Assembly: GCA_021772735.1 (NCBI GenBank)
Contig: JAJFLK010000561.1
Location: forward strand, 1-12,084
Length of the DNA stretch: 12,084 nt
Direction of reading: 5' to 3'
DNA from: Candidatus Sumerlaeota bacterium
Lineage (GTDB): Bacteria > Sumerlaeota > Sumerlaeia > MVZB01 > JAJFLK01
Positions 1-7,611 of this stretch are shown here, piece by piece (position 1 is the stretch's first letter; every line of letters starts with the position of its first letter). The notes beneath the pieces were generated by a model. It did not search any database and had not been told where the DNA came from. It was given only the letters and a program-made list of their open reading frames with translations. The translations under genes were made by a program, and so were the position numbers.

Positions 1-1
1 G

Positions 2-286
2 ATCGAAGCCGAGATCTTCGCCGGCCGCAAGATCGCCGCGATCAAGCTAATCCGCGAGCCCGCTCGCGCCGACCCGCCGCCTGATACGCCTCGCCGCGAC
101 GCACCCACCACGCGACGTCTCCCGGGGATAGCAATCGGCGACGCTCGATCACCGTCCGGGAAAGATCGGGGCGACTCTTCGAGAGCGACGTCACATACAT
201 CCAGTCCAGCAGCTCGCGCGAATTGGGCAGATGGACGAGCCCCCTACGGGCGCTCCGCAGCGCGTCATCCGTTCGATCCGCGATAA
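2..286 (+). CDS. Possible 3' end of a gene with L7/L12-like C-terminal motif (partial)
   Basis: The reading frame is open from the left edge to a TAA at 284-286. Its first residues read IEAEIFAGRKIAAIKLIRE, which matches the pattern G-x-K-I-x-A-I-K-L-x-R-E found in the ribosomal protein L7/L12 C-terminal domain and in many small bacterial proteins that borrow that helix. The family normally continues with a Thr-Gly-Leu-Gly-Leu-type segment; here it runs instead into a Pro/Arg/Asp-rich tail with no recognisable fold. The tail would overlap the opposite-strand membrane protein gene, tail to tail, by about 245 bases, which is unusual. Either the gene really ends here with a degenerate tail, or it has been truncated or frameshifted, or the match is chance. 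The start lies outside the window, so no function is assigned. Confidence 0.35.
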   Translation: MEAEIFAGRKIAAIKLIREPARADPPPDTPRRDAPTTRRLPGIAIGDARSPSGKDRGDSSRATSHTSSPAARANWADGRAPYGRSAARHPFDPR

Positions 287-1856
287 TTTGCAGACGCGCC
301 AGGGCCAGGTGATTGGCTGCATCGAACGGATCCAGGGCAATGGCCGATTCGTAGGATTGCTCGATTGAGCTATAGAGTGCCTCGTCCCACCCAGCCGATC
401 GATTTAGCCGGTTGCGCGCCATGGCCGCCCGGGCCAGATCGACGCGCGGATTATTCGGATCGAGGCGGCGGGCCCGCTCAACCGCTTTGGCATAAGCCGG
501 CGAATCGTATGAAGTGCCGTGAAGCGAGACGAGAATTCGACGTGCTGCAATCGGCCGATAACTCCACACCACAAGGATTGAAACCCCGGCGAGCGCAAGC
601 GCGACGGAGGCGAGGCGGAGCGCGGCCTCGCGGCGATAGGCTCGCGCGTGGGAAGCTTCTCGAACCGGATCGCTTCGGGACGAATCCGAACGGAAGCACA
701 GCGCCAGCCATCCGGCAGCCAACAGCGTCGGAATTGAAGAGTTCGGCCCCCCGACCACGATCAGACCGATCAGAAAGTGAAAAGCCGGGGGCGCGAGCAG
801 AGCCATCGAATGCGGCTCGTGGCCCTTGCGCGAATTCGGGACGATCGTAGCCCTGAGCACGACGAGTGAGATCATCGCCCCCGCGATGGGAGCCGCGGCT
901 CCGTATGCGGCCATCAGCCCCCGCGTCCCGAGCCAGGATATGGCGTTGGGGCCACCGGGCTCGGCCATGACGTTCAGCATTCGAAGAACAACGGCTCGGC
1001 CCCATCCGAGCCCGACCGACCGGCTCCACAACAGTGAGGCGTGATCGAAGAGCCGACTATCCCCGCCCGACATCGCCGCGAGTACGTTGCTGCTATATCG
1101 AACGCAGATCCACGCGACCAGACACCCCGAGGCCAGCGCGCCGACTTGCGTGCCGAACGCCCAAGCCGGACGATGTGACGCGCCGGCCCGGACTTGTGCC
1201 GATCGAGCTATCTGCCCGGCCGAACCGTCCCGTGCTCCCCCGCTGATAAATCCCGCCCACAGCAGGCTCAGAAGCAGGGGAAGCACATCGGGTGTGAACA
1301 CGAAATGCGCCATCCGCGACTCAGGCGATCCGAAGTAAATGAGAAGCCGGGCAAGCAGGATCACGACCAGGCACGCGATCCAACCGCGCAAGGCCAGGGA
1401 CGGCGACCTCCTGGCGAGCGATGCGAACGAGACGGCGAAGAGCCCCGCGATCGCAATATCCATGATCTCTCGCGAGGCAAGACTCGTCATCGGCCCCCGC
1501 CCTGCGACCCAGGCTCGGACCAAAGCGACCGCGCAAATAGCGACGACGTATTTTGTGAGGCGTCGATGCCCCGCGATGCTCTCTTCGCCCGCGCCACGGC
1601 TCGCACCAGAACGCGAATCGAACAGAACCGGCAGGATCGAGACCGCCAATAGCACAATCGGCCACCAGGCGAGCGTGCTCGAAAGCACCTCGTCATCGGC
1701 GAGTGCGCGGGCGGCAAAGGCTAGATGATTGTCCGCCTCGATTCCCGCGAGCACGAAGGCGAACGCAACACAAACGACCTGGGCGATCAGGACAGCGGAT
1801 TGCGAACGAGTCATCAAGGGCGCACTCGCCCGGGCGGTGGGGTGATCAGTCGTCAT
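42..1856 (-). CDS. Polytopic membrane protein with C-terminal TPR repeats (possible O-antigen ligase-like)
   Basis: A 604-residue protein. I count about eleven hydrophobic segments that could span the membrane, at roughly residues 20-40, 62-80, 102-118, 131-147, 157-175, 186-205, 235-255, 313-336, 354-370, 373-389 and 412-432. From about residue 448 to the end the protein is soluble and looks like tetratricopeptide repeats (regularly spaced Ala, Leu, Tyr and Pro, for example around ALDP at 507-510 and RRGEAYQAAG near 586-595). A multi-spanning core followed by TPRs, with a GLGWG segment (282-286) and a later P-N and GL pattern (303-314), recalls Wzy/WaaL O-antigen polymerase or ligase proteins, but the similarity is weak and a generic membrane protein is as likely. 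It lies 119 bases downstream of lysA on the same strand and may be co-transcribed. No good Shine-Dalgarno precedes the ATG; Met15 is an alternative start. Confidence 0.8.
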   Translation of the reverse strand: MTTDHPTARASAPLMTRSQSAVLIAQVVCVAFAFVLAGIEADNHLAFAARALADDEVLSSTLAWWPIVLLAVSILPVLFDSRSGASRGAGEESIAGHRRLTKYVVAICAVALVRAWVAGRGPMTSLASREIMDIAIAGLFAVSFASLARRSPSLALRGWIACLVVILLARLLIYFGSPESRMAHFVFTPDVLPLLLSLLWAGFISGGARDGSAGQIARSAQVRAGASHRPAWAFGTQVGALASGCLVAWICVRYSSNVLAAMSGGDSRLFDHASLLWSRSVGLGWGRAVVLRMLNVMAEPGGPNAISWLGTRGLMAAYGAAAPIAGAMISLVVLRATIVPNSRKGHEPHSMALLAPPAFHFLIGLIVVGGPNSSIPTLLAAGWLALCFRSDSSRSDPVREASHARAYRREAALRLASVALALAGVSILVVWSYRPIAARRILVSLHGTSYDSPAYAKAVERARRLDPNNPRVDLARAAMARNRLNRSAGWDEALYSSIEQSYESAIALDPFDAANHLALARLQIIADRTDDALRSARRGLVHLPNSRELLDWMYVTSLSKSRPDLSRTVIERRRLLSPGDVAWWVRRGEAYQAAGRRERARGLA

Positions 1857-1866
1857 TAAGAAGCAA

Positions 1867-1896
1867 CGCGGGAGGGCCGACCGGGGGCTCTCCGCG
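1867..1896 (-). other. GC-rich imperfect hairpin between lysA and the membrane protein gene
   Basis: Arms at 1867-1878 and 1886-1896 can pair over about 11 bp with one bulged G and one G-T wobble, around a 7-base loop. On the minus strand it is followed by a pyrimidine-rich stretch (TTGCTTCTT) that runs directly into the ATG at 1856. It could weaken or terminate lysA transcription, or fold in the leader of the downstream gene and limit its translation. Only the pairing is seen; the role is inferred. Confidence 0.35.
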
Positions 1897-1975
1897 TGGG
1901 CGTATCACAATACATCACCCCACGCTCCGGCGTCACCGGCATGATTCGCGAAATCGAAGAAACGGACAATCCGAC

Positions 1976-3259
1976 TCAGCGCATGAAGTCGGGAATTATC
2001 TCGCCACGGACAACGTCGCTGAGAGTCTCGCGCCTGCGGATCTCGTAGTGGCGGCGACCCTTGACCATCACCTCGGCCGGGCGGGGACGCGAGTTATAAT
2101 TTGATGCCATCGCCATGGCGTACGCGCCCGCATCGTGAACGATGAGCAAGTCCCCGGATTTGAGCGCGGGCAGGCGCCGCTCCTTGCCGAGGAAATCCGC
2201 GGATTCGCATATCGGCCCGACGATATCGTATTGCTTGCGGCGACCTCCGCGCGGCTCGGATAGAGCAATTCGATGGAACGCGCTGTAGAGCGCGGGACGC
2301 AGCAGGTCGTTCATCGCCCCATCGACGATGGCGAAGTTCTTCACGTCGCCGAGTTTGATATATTCCACACGGGTGATGAAAAACCCGGCGGGCCCGGCGA
2401 TCGGACGGCCCGGCTCTAGAATCAGGCGCACCCCGAGCGGCTCGATCAATGGTATCAGCTCGCGTCCGAGGGCATCCATATCCATCGGATTGATGCCGTT
2501 CTCATAATCGATGCCGAACCCGCCGCCAAGGTTGAGCGTGTCGATCGTATGGCCATCGCGCCGGAGGAACTCGATCAGCTCGGTGAGGCGGCCCAGCGAT
2601 TTCACATAGGCTTCGGGCTTCATGATCTGCGAGCCGATGTGCGCGTGCAGCCCCCGCAAGTCAATGCCGCGCAGCTTTGAGACCCGGCGGAAAACCCTGC
2701 GGGCGACGTGGAAAGGGATGCCGAATTTGTTCTCTTTCTTGCCGGTCGAAATGTACCGATGAGTCGAGGCATCGACATCAGGATTGATGCGAAGCGCGGC
2801 TGGAGCCGAAACTCGCAGACGACATCCAGCGGCGGCGATCGCCTCGGCCTCGGGTTCGCTCTCGATATTGAACAGGCCGATGCCTGCGTCGAGCGCGGCC
2901 TCGATCTCGCGGCGGCTCTTGCCGACGCCGGCAAAAACGATCTTCGCCGGATCGACGCCCGCGGCCAGCCCGCGTTCGAGCTCGCCGATCGAAACGATAT
3001 CAAGCCCGGCGCCCTGCTCGACAAGAGTGCGGATAACCGCTGCGGAGCTATTGCACTTAACCGAGTATGCGATGAGCGGGTCAATCGACGCGAAGGCCCG
3101 TGCGATGCGTCCGAAGTTCTCGACCAGCGCCGTATGGCTATAGACGTAGAGCGGCGTGCCGTATTTGCGCGCGAGCGTCGCGATCTTCACGCCTTCGACG
3201 CGTTCGCACGGCGGGCAGTCGGCTGGCCCAGCGGAAGATGTCGATTTTCTTGTCGTCAC
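1976..3259 (-). CDS. lysA: Diaminopimelate decarboxylase
   Basis: LysA removes carbon dioxide from meso-2,6-diaminopimelate to make L-lysine, the last step of the pathway, in the cytoplasm with pyridoxal phosphate. The 427-residue product has the fold-type III decarboxylase landmarks in order: GTPLYVYS near the N-terminus, the PLP lysine in YSVKCN (Lys68), HAHIGSQ near 206-212, GGGFGIDYE (about 245-253), EPGR (282-285), the catalytic Cys in CESADF (Cys351), and a C-terminal GAYAMAMASNYNSRPRP segment. The reading frame is open upstream to an ATG at 3520, but those 87 residues have no LysA similarity, lie partly antisense to the kinase gene, and precede a good promoter at 3302-3330. I therefore chose GTG at 3257-3259, which gives the usual family length. 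A TTG at 3272-3274 is the alternative. The Shine-Dalgarno match is poor for either (a GAGG lies about 15 bases before the GTG). Confidence 0.95.
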   Translation of the reverse strand: MTTRKSTSSAGPADCPPCERVEGVKIATLARKYGTPLYVYSHTALVENFGRIARAFASIDPLIAYSVKCNSSAAVIRTLVEQGAGLDIVSIGELERGLAAGVDPAKIVFAGVGKSRREIEAALDAGIGLFNIESEPEAEAIAAAGCRLRVSAPAALRINPDVDASTHRYISTGKKENKFGIPFHVARRVFRRVSKLRGIDLRGLHAHIGSQIMKPEAYVKSLGRLTELIEFLRRDGHTIDTLNLGGGFGIDYENGINPMDMDALGRELIPLIEPLGVRLILEPGRPIAGPAGFFITRVEYIKLGDVKNFAIVDGAMNDLLRPALYSAFHRIALSEPRGGRRKQYDIVGPICESADFLGKERRLPALKSGDLLIVHDAGAYAMAMASNYNSRPRPAEVMVKGRRHYEIRRRETLSDVVRGEIIPDFMR

Positions 3260-3301
3260 GGATTCGTCGTTCAACCTCGCGTCAGGGGGCTCGAATCGCG
3301 C

Positions 3302-3330
3302 AATATATCGCCGCTGCCGCGCGGCATCAA
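3302..3330 (-). promoter_or_regulatory. Sigma-70-like promoter for lysA
   Basis: On the minus strand, TTGATG (3325-3330, 4 of 6 to the -35 consensus) is followed after exactly 17 bases by TATATT (3302-3307, 5 of 6 to the -10 consensus). Transcription would start near 3295, about 36 bases before the chosen GTG start of lysA. This location rules against the longer ATG start at 3520. The motif is seen; its use is inferred. Confidence 0.5.
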
Positions 3331-3361
3331 TTGAAATTGGCCACATGCGTCGAAACGGAGC

Positions 3362-3390
3362 TTGTCCGCTCGTGGAGCATCTGTGATATT
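3362..3390 (+). promoter_or_regulatory. Possible extended -10 promoter for the WaaP-like kinase gene
   Basis: TTGTCC (3362-3367) and GATATT (3385-3390) are 17 bases apart, each matching 4 of 6 consensus bases, and the -10 is preceded by TGT (3382-3384), an extended -10 feature. Transcription would start near 3397, about 35 bases before the ATG at 3432. Together with the lysA promoter it would form a compact divergent pair. Weak on its own. Confidence 0.35.
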
Positions 3391-3431
3391 CGTGCGCGCC
3401 GGGGCACGACGCGGCCCATGGCGAGGAGCGG

Positions 3432-4391
3432 ATGAGCCGACCGAAACTGACAGCACCCAATGAGATCGACGCCGAGCCCATCGTCTGGACGGGCCCCGAC
3501 GGCTGGAGCGGCAGCGCCATCAGGCAGTTCTCCGAATTCGCCTTTCACGAGCTGCCCTGGCGTCAGCTCAAAAAGGCTGGTCGATCGCGCGGCTCGATCC
3601 AATGCGTCAAGGCTTCAAGGTCGAGACGCGTCTTTCGAATCGCCGAAGAACAGGCGAACCTTCGGGCTCAATCCGCCGAGGTCACATACGCGAAGCGATA
3701 TCTGGTCAACAACTGGCGGCGCCGGCTAAGCAATCAGATTGTGGGCTCCAAGGCGGCGCGCGAGTTTTCGCTCGGCCACGAACTGCTCGCTGCTGGAATT
3801 CCCACTCCCCTGCCCCTCGCATTTGCCGAACACCGGCGAGATTTTTTCGCGCCCGATCCGCGCGGCCGAAAAAAGAAACTGCCCGCAGCCAGTTATCTGC
3901 TGACGCTTGAATGGCCCAACGCGGGATCGCTTCGCGAGCAAACGATCGAGCGGCGCGATGATCCCAAAGCTGTCGAAGTGATCTGGGCGCGTGCGGCCGG
4001 ATTTCTTGCCCGGGCACACCAGCAAGGTTTTTATCACGACGATTGTTCGGCCGAACACATCCTCGTCGCCCCAGGCGCAGCCGAGGGCAAACAGGGGGGT
4101 GGAGCCAAGAGCAGCGGGCGTAAATCGCCTGCTTCGGACTTCGCATTTATCGACATCGACAACGGGCGAATGCTCGACGGCCCGGTATCGACCGGGCGCA
4201 GATGGATCAATCTGTTTCAACTGATTCGTTCGATGACGAAGCGATCGTTCGCGCCAGACCTTCGCGAGAGGTTCGTCGCGGCGTATCTCGTCGAAGCAAG
4301 AATGGAGTCCGAGTTCGGTCTTGAGCGCGCGTGCCGGTGCATTGATTCGGTCGCGCGTCGCAAAATCGGACGCCCTGTGATGAGGGGTTAA
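3432..4391 (+). CDS. WaaP/Kdo-kinase family lipopolysaccharide kinase
   Basis: A 319-residue protein with a eukaryotic-like kinase fold of the lipopolysaccharide kinase (Kdo/WaaP) family, which phosphorylates sugars of the lipid A core. Visible landmarks are YAKRY with Lys88 as the likely ATP lysine, Glu111 in KAAREFSLGHELL for the alpha-C helix, a catalytic loop HDDCSAEHILV (202-212) and a metal-binding Asp241 in FIDID. In ordinary kinases the loop reads His-x-Asp-Leu-x-x-x-x-Asn; here the second Asp is followed by Cys and the Asn position is His209, the same substitutions as the HRDC-x-x-x-H loop of enterobacterial WaaP. A stretch at about 218-235 is Gly/Ser/Lys-rich and looks like an insert. 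The start ATG follows GAGGAG with only 3 bases between. The gene is divergent from lysA. The exact sugar acceptor cannot be told from sequence. Confidence 0.8.
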   Translation: MSRPKLTAPNEIDAEPIVWTGPDGWSGSAIRQFSEFAFHELPWRQLKKAGRSRGSIQCVKASRSRRVFRIAEEQANLRAQSAEVTYAKRYLVNNWRRRLSNQIVGSKAAREFSLGHELLAAGIPTPLPLAFAEHRRDFFAPDPRGRKKKLPAASYLLTLEWPNAGSLREQTIERRDDPKAVEVIWARAAGFLARAHQQGFYHDDCSAEHILVAPGAAEGKQGGGAKSSGRKSPASDFAFIDIDNGRMLDGPVSTGRRWINLFQLIRSMTKRSFAPDLRERFVAAYLVEARMESEFGLERACRCIDSVARRKIGRPVMRG

Positions 4392-4444
4392 GACTCGGCA
4401 TCTATCCCCGGTCGATTCAGAGACGTGCGGGACGGGGATCGCGG

Positions 4445-4474
4445 TTGTCACGGGGCGACGCTGTATGTTAGAAG
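4445..4474 (+). promoter_or_regulatory. Possible promoter for the acyl-CoA dehydrogenase gene
   Basis: TTGTCA (4445-4450, 5 of 6) and TAGAAG (4469-4474, 4 of 6) are 18 bases apart. A start near 4481 would give a leader of about 90 bases before the ATG at 4572. Upstream, ATCCCCG (4404-4410) and CGGGGAT (4433-4439) form an inverted repeat with a long 22-base loop and no T-tract, too weak to call a terminator for the kinase gene. Confidence 0.35.
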
Positions 4475-4571
4475 TTCGGGGGAGCGCGCAGTGTTCACCG
4501 GCATGATCGGGCCGGACGCGCCGATGAATTTCAGGCATGGGCGGGGATCGCCCGAGGACCGAGGGGATGCC

Positions 4572-6431
4572 ATGAGCGAAGAGCTGGTCAATCATTACAA
4601 GCCGGATGAGCGGGATATTCTATTCCTGCTCTTCGAGCAGTTTCGTATTCAGGACTATCTGGGCAAGGCGCCATACGATGCGTTCGGCGAGGACGACGCG
4701 CGAATGATCATCAACGAGGCGATCAAGTTCACGACGCGTGAGGTCGGAACTCTAAACTCATATGTCGACCGCGAGGGCTGCAAGCACGACCCGCAGGCCG
4801 GGACGGTCACGGTGCCGCCCTTGATGAAAGAGCTGCAACGCAAGTACGAGGAAAACGGCTGGCACCTCCTGCGTGCGCCCGAGGAATGGGGCGGACAGGA
4901 TGCGCCACATGCGGTGTCGCTCGCGGTGAGCGAATTCTTCTCAGGCGCATGCGCCGCCTGGGCGATGTATACGGGCCTCACCCTGGGCGCCGCAAGATTG
5001 ATTCATACGTTCGGCACCGAGGAGCAACGCGCGCTTTACTGCCCGAGGATGTATGGCGGCGAATGGATGGGCACCATGTGCCTGACCGAACCGGCCGCAG
5101 GATCCGAGGTCGGGCGCAACGCCGCGACCGCGGTCAAGAACGACGACGGAACTTACAAGATCACCGGCACGAAGATCTTTATCTCCGGCGGCGATCACGA
5201 CATGACGGACAACATCATCCATCTTGCTCTCGCGCGGATCGAAGGCGCGGCCCGAGGGACCAAGGGACTGTCACTTTTCATCGTGCCGAAAATGAGAATC
5301 AATGACGATGGATCGGTCGGCGAATCCAATGACGTTATCTGCCGGGGCATCGAGAACAAGATGGGGATCAAGGCCTCGGCGACGGCGACTCTCAACTTCG
5401 GCGATAATGAAGCCTGCACGGGCTACCTGCTCGGCAGCGAGGAGCACAAAGGCATCTCGCAGATGTTTCAGATGATGAACGAGGCGCGCATCGGCACCGG
5501 CATGCAGGCGCTCTCGCAGGCTTCTTCGGCGTATCTGAACGCCGTAGGCTACGCGCGCGAACGCGTGCAGGGCAAGCCTTTCGCGGATATCGCCACCGGC
5601 AAGCGCGGCGATAGCGTAACGATCATTCATCATGAAGATATCCGCCGAATGCTGCTGGAGATGAAGTGCAAGGTCGAGGGCATGCGGGCTCTGACGCTCA
5701 AGCTCGCGGCCCACGGCGATCGGGCGGCTGTGGCCGGCGAAGGCAGCGAGGCAGCCTCCAAGGAACTCGGATACGTCGAACTGCTCACGCCGCTGGTCAA
5801 GGCTTACCTCTCGGACCAGGGGTTTCGGGTCTCCGAGCTCGCGATCCAGGTCTATGGCGGATACGGGTACATCAAGGATTACCCTGTTGAGCAATACTGC
5901 CGCGACATCAAGATTCAATCGCTTTACGAGGGAACGAACTATATCCAGTCCCTTGATCTGGTCGGGCGTAAATTGAACCAGGGCGGCGGCGCGCTCGTGC
6001 GCCAGCTCGCCGAAGACATCACGCGACTCGTCAAAGAGCACGAAGCCGACGAGGTTTTTGGCTCCGACGCGAAGGCCCTGGGAGAAGCGCTGGGCCATAT
6101 GACGGGTACAACGATGCAATTCATGAAGTTCTTTCAGGAGGGTCAGCACCAACTCATCCCGCTCGCCGCAACGCGATTCCTGGAGATGATGGCCGAGGTG
6201 ACGTGTGCCTACCTGCTGCTTGAAGGCGCAGTGATCGCCCACGAGAAAATGCAGGAGCTATCGGAGACGGATCGAGATTACAGCTTCTATGCGGGGAAAA
6301 TTCACTCGGCCCGCTTCTTCATCCGTAACATCCTGCCCGGAGTCAAGATGAAGGCAGAGGTCATCGCTTCGAGGGACAAAACGGCGATCGATATTGCGGA
6401 TCACCACTTTCCGATGGTGGGCGCGGATTGA
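4572..6431 (+). CDS. Acyl-CoA dehydrogenase, long DmdC-like type
   Basis: A 619-residue FAD-dependent acyl-CoA dehydrogenase, which oxidises an acyl-CoA at the alpha-beta bond and passes electrons to electron-transfer flavoprotein. It has the standard three-part catalytic core: an N-terminal helical domain, a middle beta domain with CLTEPAAGSEVG (from Cys170) and GTKIFISGGDHDM, and a C-terminal helical domain with YGGYGYIKDYPVEQYCRD and the catalytic glutamate in YEGTN (Glu453). About 150 further residues follow, making it longer than the usual 380-400 and like the 3-methylmercaptopropionyl-CoA dehydrogenase (DmdC) and AcdH-like group with an extra C-terminal domain. The substrate cannot be read off: this group also covers fatty acyl-CoA. 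The start at 4572 is chosen because GAGGGG lies 5 bases upstream and the protein then begins MSEELVNHYKPDERDILF as in relatives; an earlier ATG at 4425 adds 49 unrelated residues. Confidence 0.93.
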   Translation: MSEELVNHYKPDERDILFLLFEQFRIQDYLGKAPYDAFGEDDARMIINEAIKFTTREVGTLNSYVDREGCKHDPQAGTVTVPPLMKELQRKYEENGWHLLRAPEEWGGQDAPHAVSLAVSEFFSGACAAWAMYTGLTLGAARLIHTFGTEEQRALYCPRMYGGEWMGTMCLTEPAAGSEVGRNAATAVKNDDGTYKITGTKIFISGGDHDMTDNIIHLALARIEGAARGTKGLSLFIVPKMRINDDGSVGESNDVICRGIENKMGIKASATATLNFGDNEACTGYLLGSEEHKGISQMFQMMNEARIGTGMQALSQASSAYLNAVGYARERVQGKPFADIATGKRGDSVTIIHHEDIRRMLLEMKCKVEGMRALTLKLAAHGDRAAVAGEGSEAASKELGYVELLTPLVKAYLSDQGFRVSELAIQVYGGYGYIKDYPVEQYCRDIKIQSLYEGTNYIQSLDLVGRKLNQGGGALVRQLAEDITRLVKEHEADEVFGSDAKALGEALGHMTGTTMQFMKFFQEGQHQLIPLAATRFLEMMAEVTCAYLLLEGAVIAHEKMQELSETDRDYSFYAGKIHSARFFIRNILPGVKMKAEVIASRDKTAIDIADHHFPMVGAD

Positions 6432-6485
6432 TCCGTCCCGACACCCAATGCTGCGCGTGACCGTGAACACTCCTCGAACAAAGCG

Positions 6486-6513
6486 AAAGCCTCCGACGTC
6501 GGTCGGAGGCTTT
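6486..6513. terminator. Bidirectional intrinsic terminator
   Basis: Perfect 12-bp inverted repeat: AAAGCCTCCGAC at 6486-6497 and GTCGGAGGCTTT at 6502-6513, with a 4-base loop GTCG. On the plus strand it ends in TTT and runs into TTTCC and AATTTT. The A-rich side gives a matching T-run on the minus strand. It sits between the ends of two convergent genes (stop at 6431 and stop at 6550), so it probably serves both. The strand is therefore left open. Confidence 0.85.
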
Positions 6514-6549
6514 CCAATTTTCTGCGATGCCGCGCGGATACTCTTGCGA

Positions 6550-7611
6550 TCAATCCAGAAGCGAACGCAGCGAATCGAGGATGCCTCGGAAAACTGACTT
6601 CTTCGCGGCGCGCTTGGTGCTGGGGCTCGGAGCAACCTCGGTCGCTTCGCTTTGAGTCTCGGCCTTGGGCTCGGGCTGGGAAGCCTCGCTCGCCGCCTCG
6701 GGCTCAGCGGTTTCCTCGGGCGGATTCAACACGTCGTCGCGAGCGTCGAGCGTTTCGCCGATCTCTTCGATGATCCCATTGAGCGTAATCGGAGATGAAA
6801 ACGCAGATTCCTCCCGCGCGACGATCGCCGTTTCAAGCACGGGGACGGTATGGGCGTCGCCGGCAGTCCGCTCGAAGTGGTTGGTCACCGAATTGGCGAA
6901 CTGGATGAGCATCGCCATCTCGCGGTGCTCCTCCGGAGCCTCGCCGGGATCGTGATGGAAAGCGACCGCGTCCAGAATCCAGCCCGGCAGATTCCAATTG
7001 TCCAGCAAGTGCGCCCCAAGCAGGGCATGATCGACGCCGAAGATATGCATCTCGGCCTCGTGGAGCGGGATCTGCGTGACGTGCGCCATCTCCAGCGCCT
7101 TCTCGAAATCATCAGTCATATGAACCGCAAGGACCACCTTGCCGATGTCGTGGAGCAGCCCAGCTAGATAGAGTTCGCCGGGCATGGCCGTGACGAGAAG
7201 CTGCGGCCGGCCGAGCATGCGGGCGGCAACCGCGGTGGACCATGAATGGCTCCAGAAATCATCCGCGCTGAAGTGCTTGAGCGTCGGGCATTCGGGCATG
7301 ATTGCCTTGATCAGATAAAAGTTCAGATAGTTCAACGTCTCGTCGAGGCCGACCAGCGAGATGGCGTGACTGACGCTCGTCACTTCACGCCGCACTCCGT
7401 AGTAAACCGAATTCGAAACACGCAAAATACGCGCGACGAGCGTCGGGTCCCTTTCGACAAGCGAGACCAGCTCTCGCATATCTATTGATTCGATCGGCTT
7501 GCGAATGATCGAGAGAAGCTCCAACCCAAGCGCCGGAATCGAGGGCAGCGAAGCTCCCCGGTCCACCAATGCGTGCACCCGATCCGTCATATCCTGGCTG
7601 ATCGTTGACAT
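6550..7611 (-). CDS. HDOD-domain signalling protein
   Basis: A 353-residue protein with an HDOD domain across about residues 15-215. HDOD domains belong to the HD hydrolase superfamily and usually act as regulatory scaffolds in chemotaxis, motility and second-messenger networks. Visible landmarks include VSNSVYYG (65-72), SHAISLVGLD (81-90), GLLHDIGK (151-158) and W-x-LPGWILDAVAFHH (206-220). Several metal-binding type residues survive, including His122, His154-Asp155, His195 and His219 or His220, so loss of enzyme activity cannot be assumed. After the domain come a linker, an acidic Pro/Glu/Ala-rich tail (about 297-330), and a basic amphipathic end (KRAAKKSVFRGILDSLRSLLD) that may contact a partner or membrane. 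The start is supported by AGAGG 7 bases before the ATG. No neighbouring signalling gene is visible. Confidence 0.88.
   Translation of the reverse strand: MSTISQDMTDRVHALVDRGASLPSIPALGLELLSIIRKPIESIDMRELVSLVERDPTLVARILRVSNSVYYGVRREVTSVSHAISLVGLDETLNYLNFYLIKAIMPECPTLKHFSADDFWSHSWSTAVAARMLGRPQLLVTAMPGELYLAGLLHDIGKVVLAVHMTDDFEKALEMAHVTQIPLHEAEMHIFGVDHALLGAHLLDNWNLPGWILDAVAFHHDPGEAPEEHREMAMLIQFANSVTNHFERTAGDAHTVPVLETAIVAREESAFSSPITLNGIIEEIGETLDARDDVLNPPEETAEPEAASEASQPEPKAETQSEATEVAPSPSTKRAAKKSVFRGILDSLRSLLD

Noticed and set aside
2708..3334. Plus-strand frame of 208 codons opposite lysA
   Set aside because: Antisense to conserved decarboxylase; no motifs.
3726..4595. Minus-strand frame of 289 codons across the kinase gene
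   Set aside because: Antisense to a well-supported kinase with catalytic motifs; Arg/Pro-rich shadow composition.
5271..6242. Long minus-strand open frame (323 codons) inside the acyl-CoA dehydrogenase gene
   Set aside because: It lies opposite a clear, conserved enzyme gene; high GC produces long antisense frames, and its residues show no motif I recognise.
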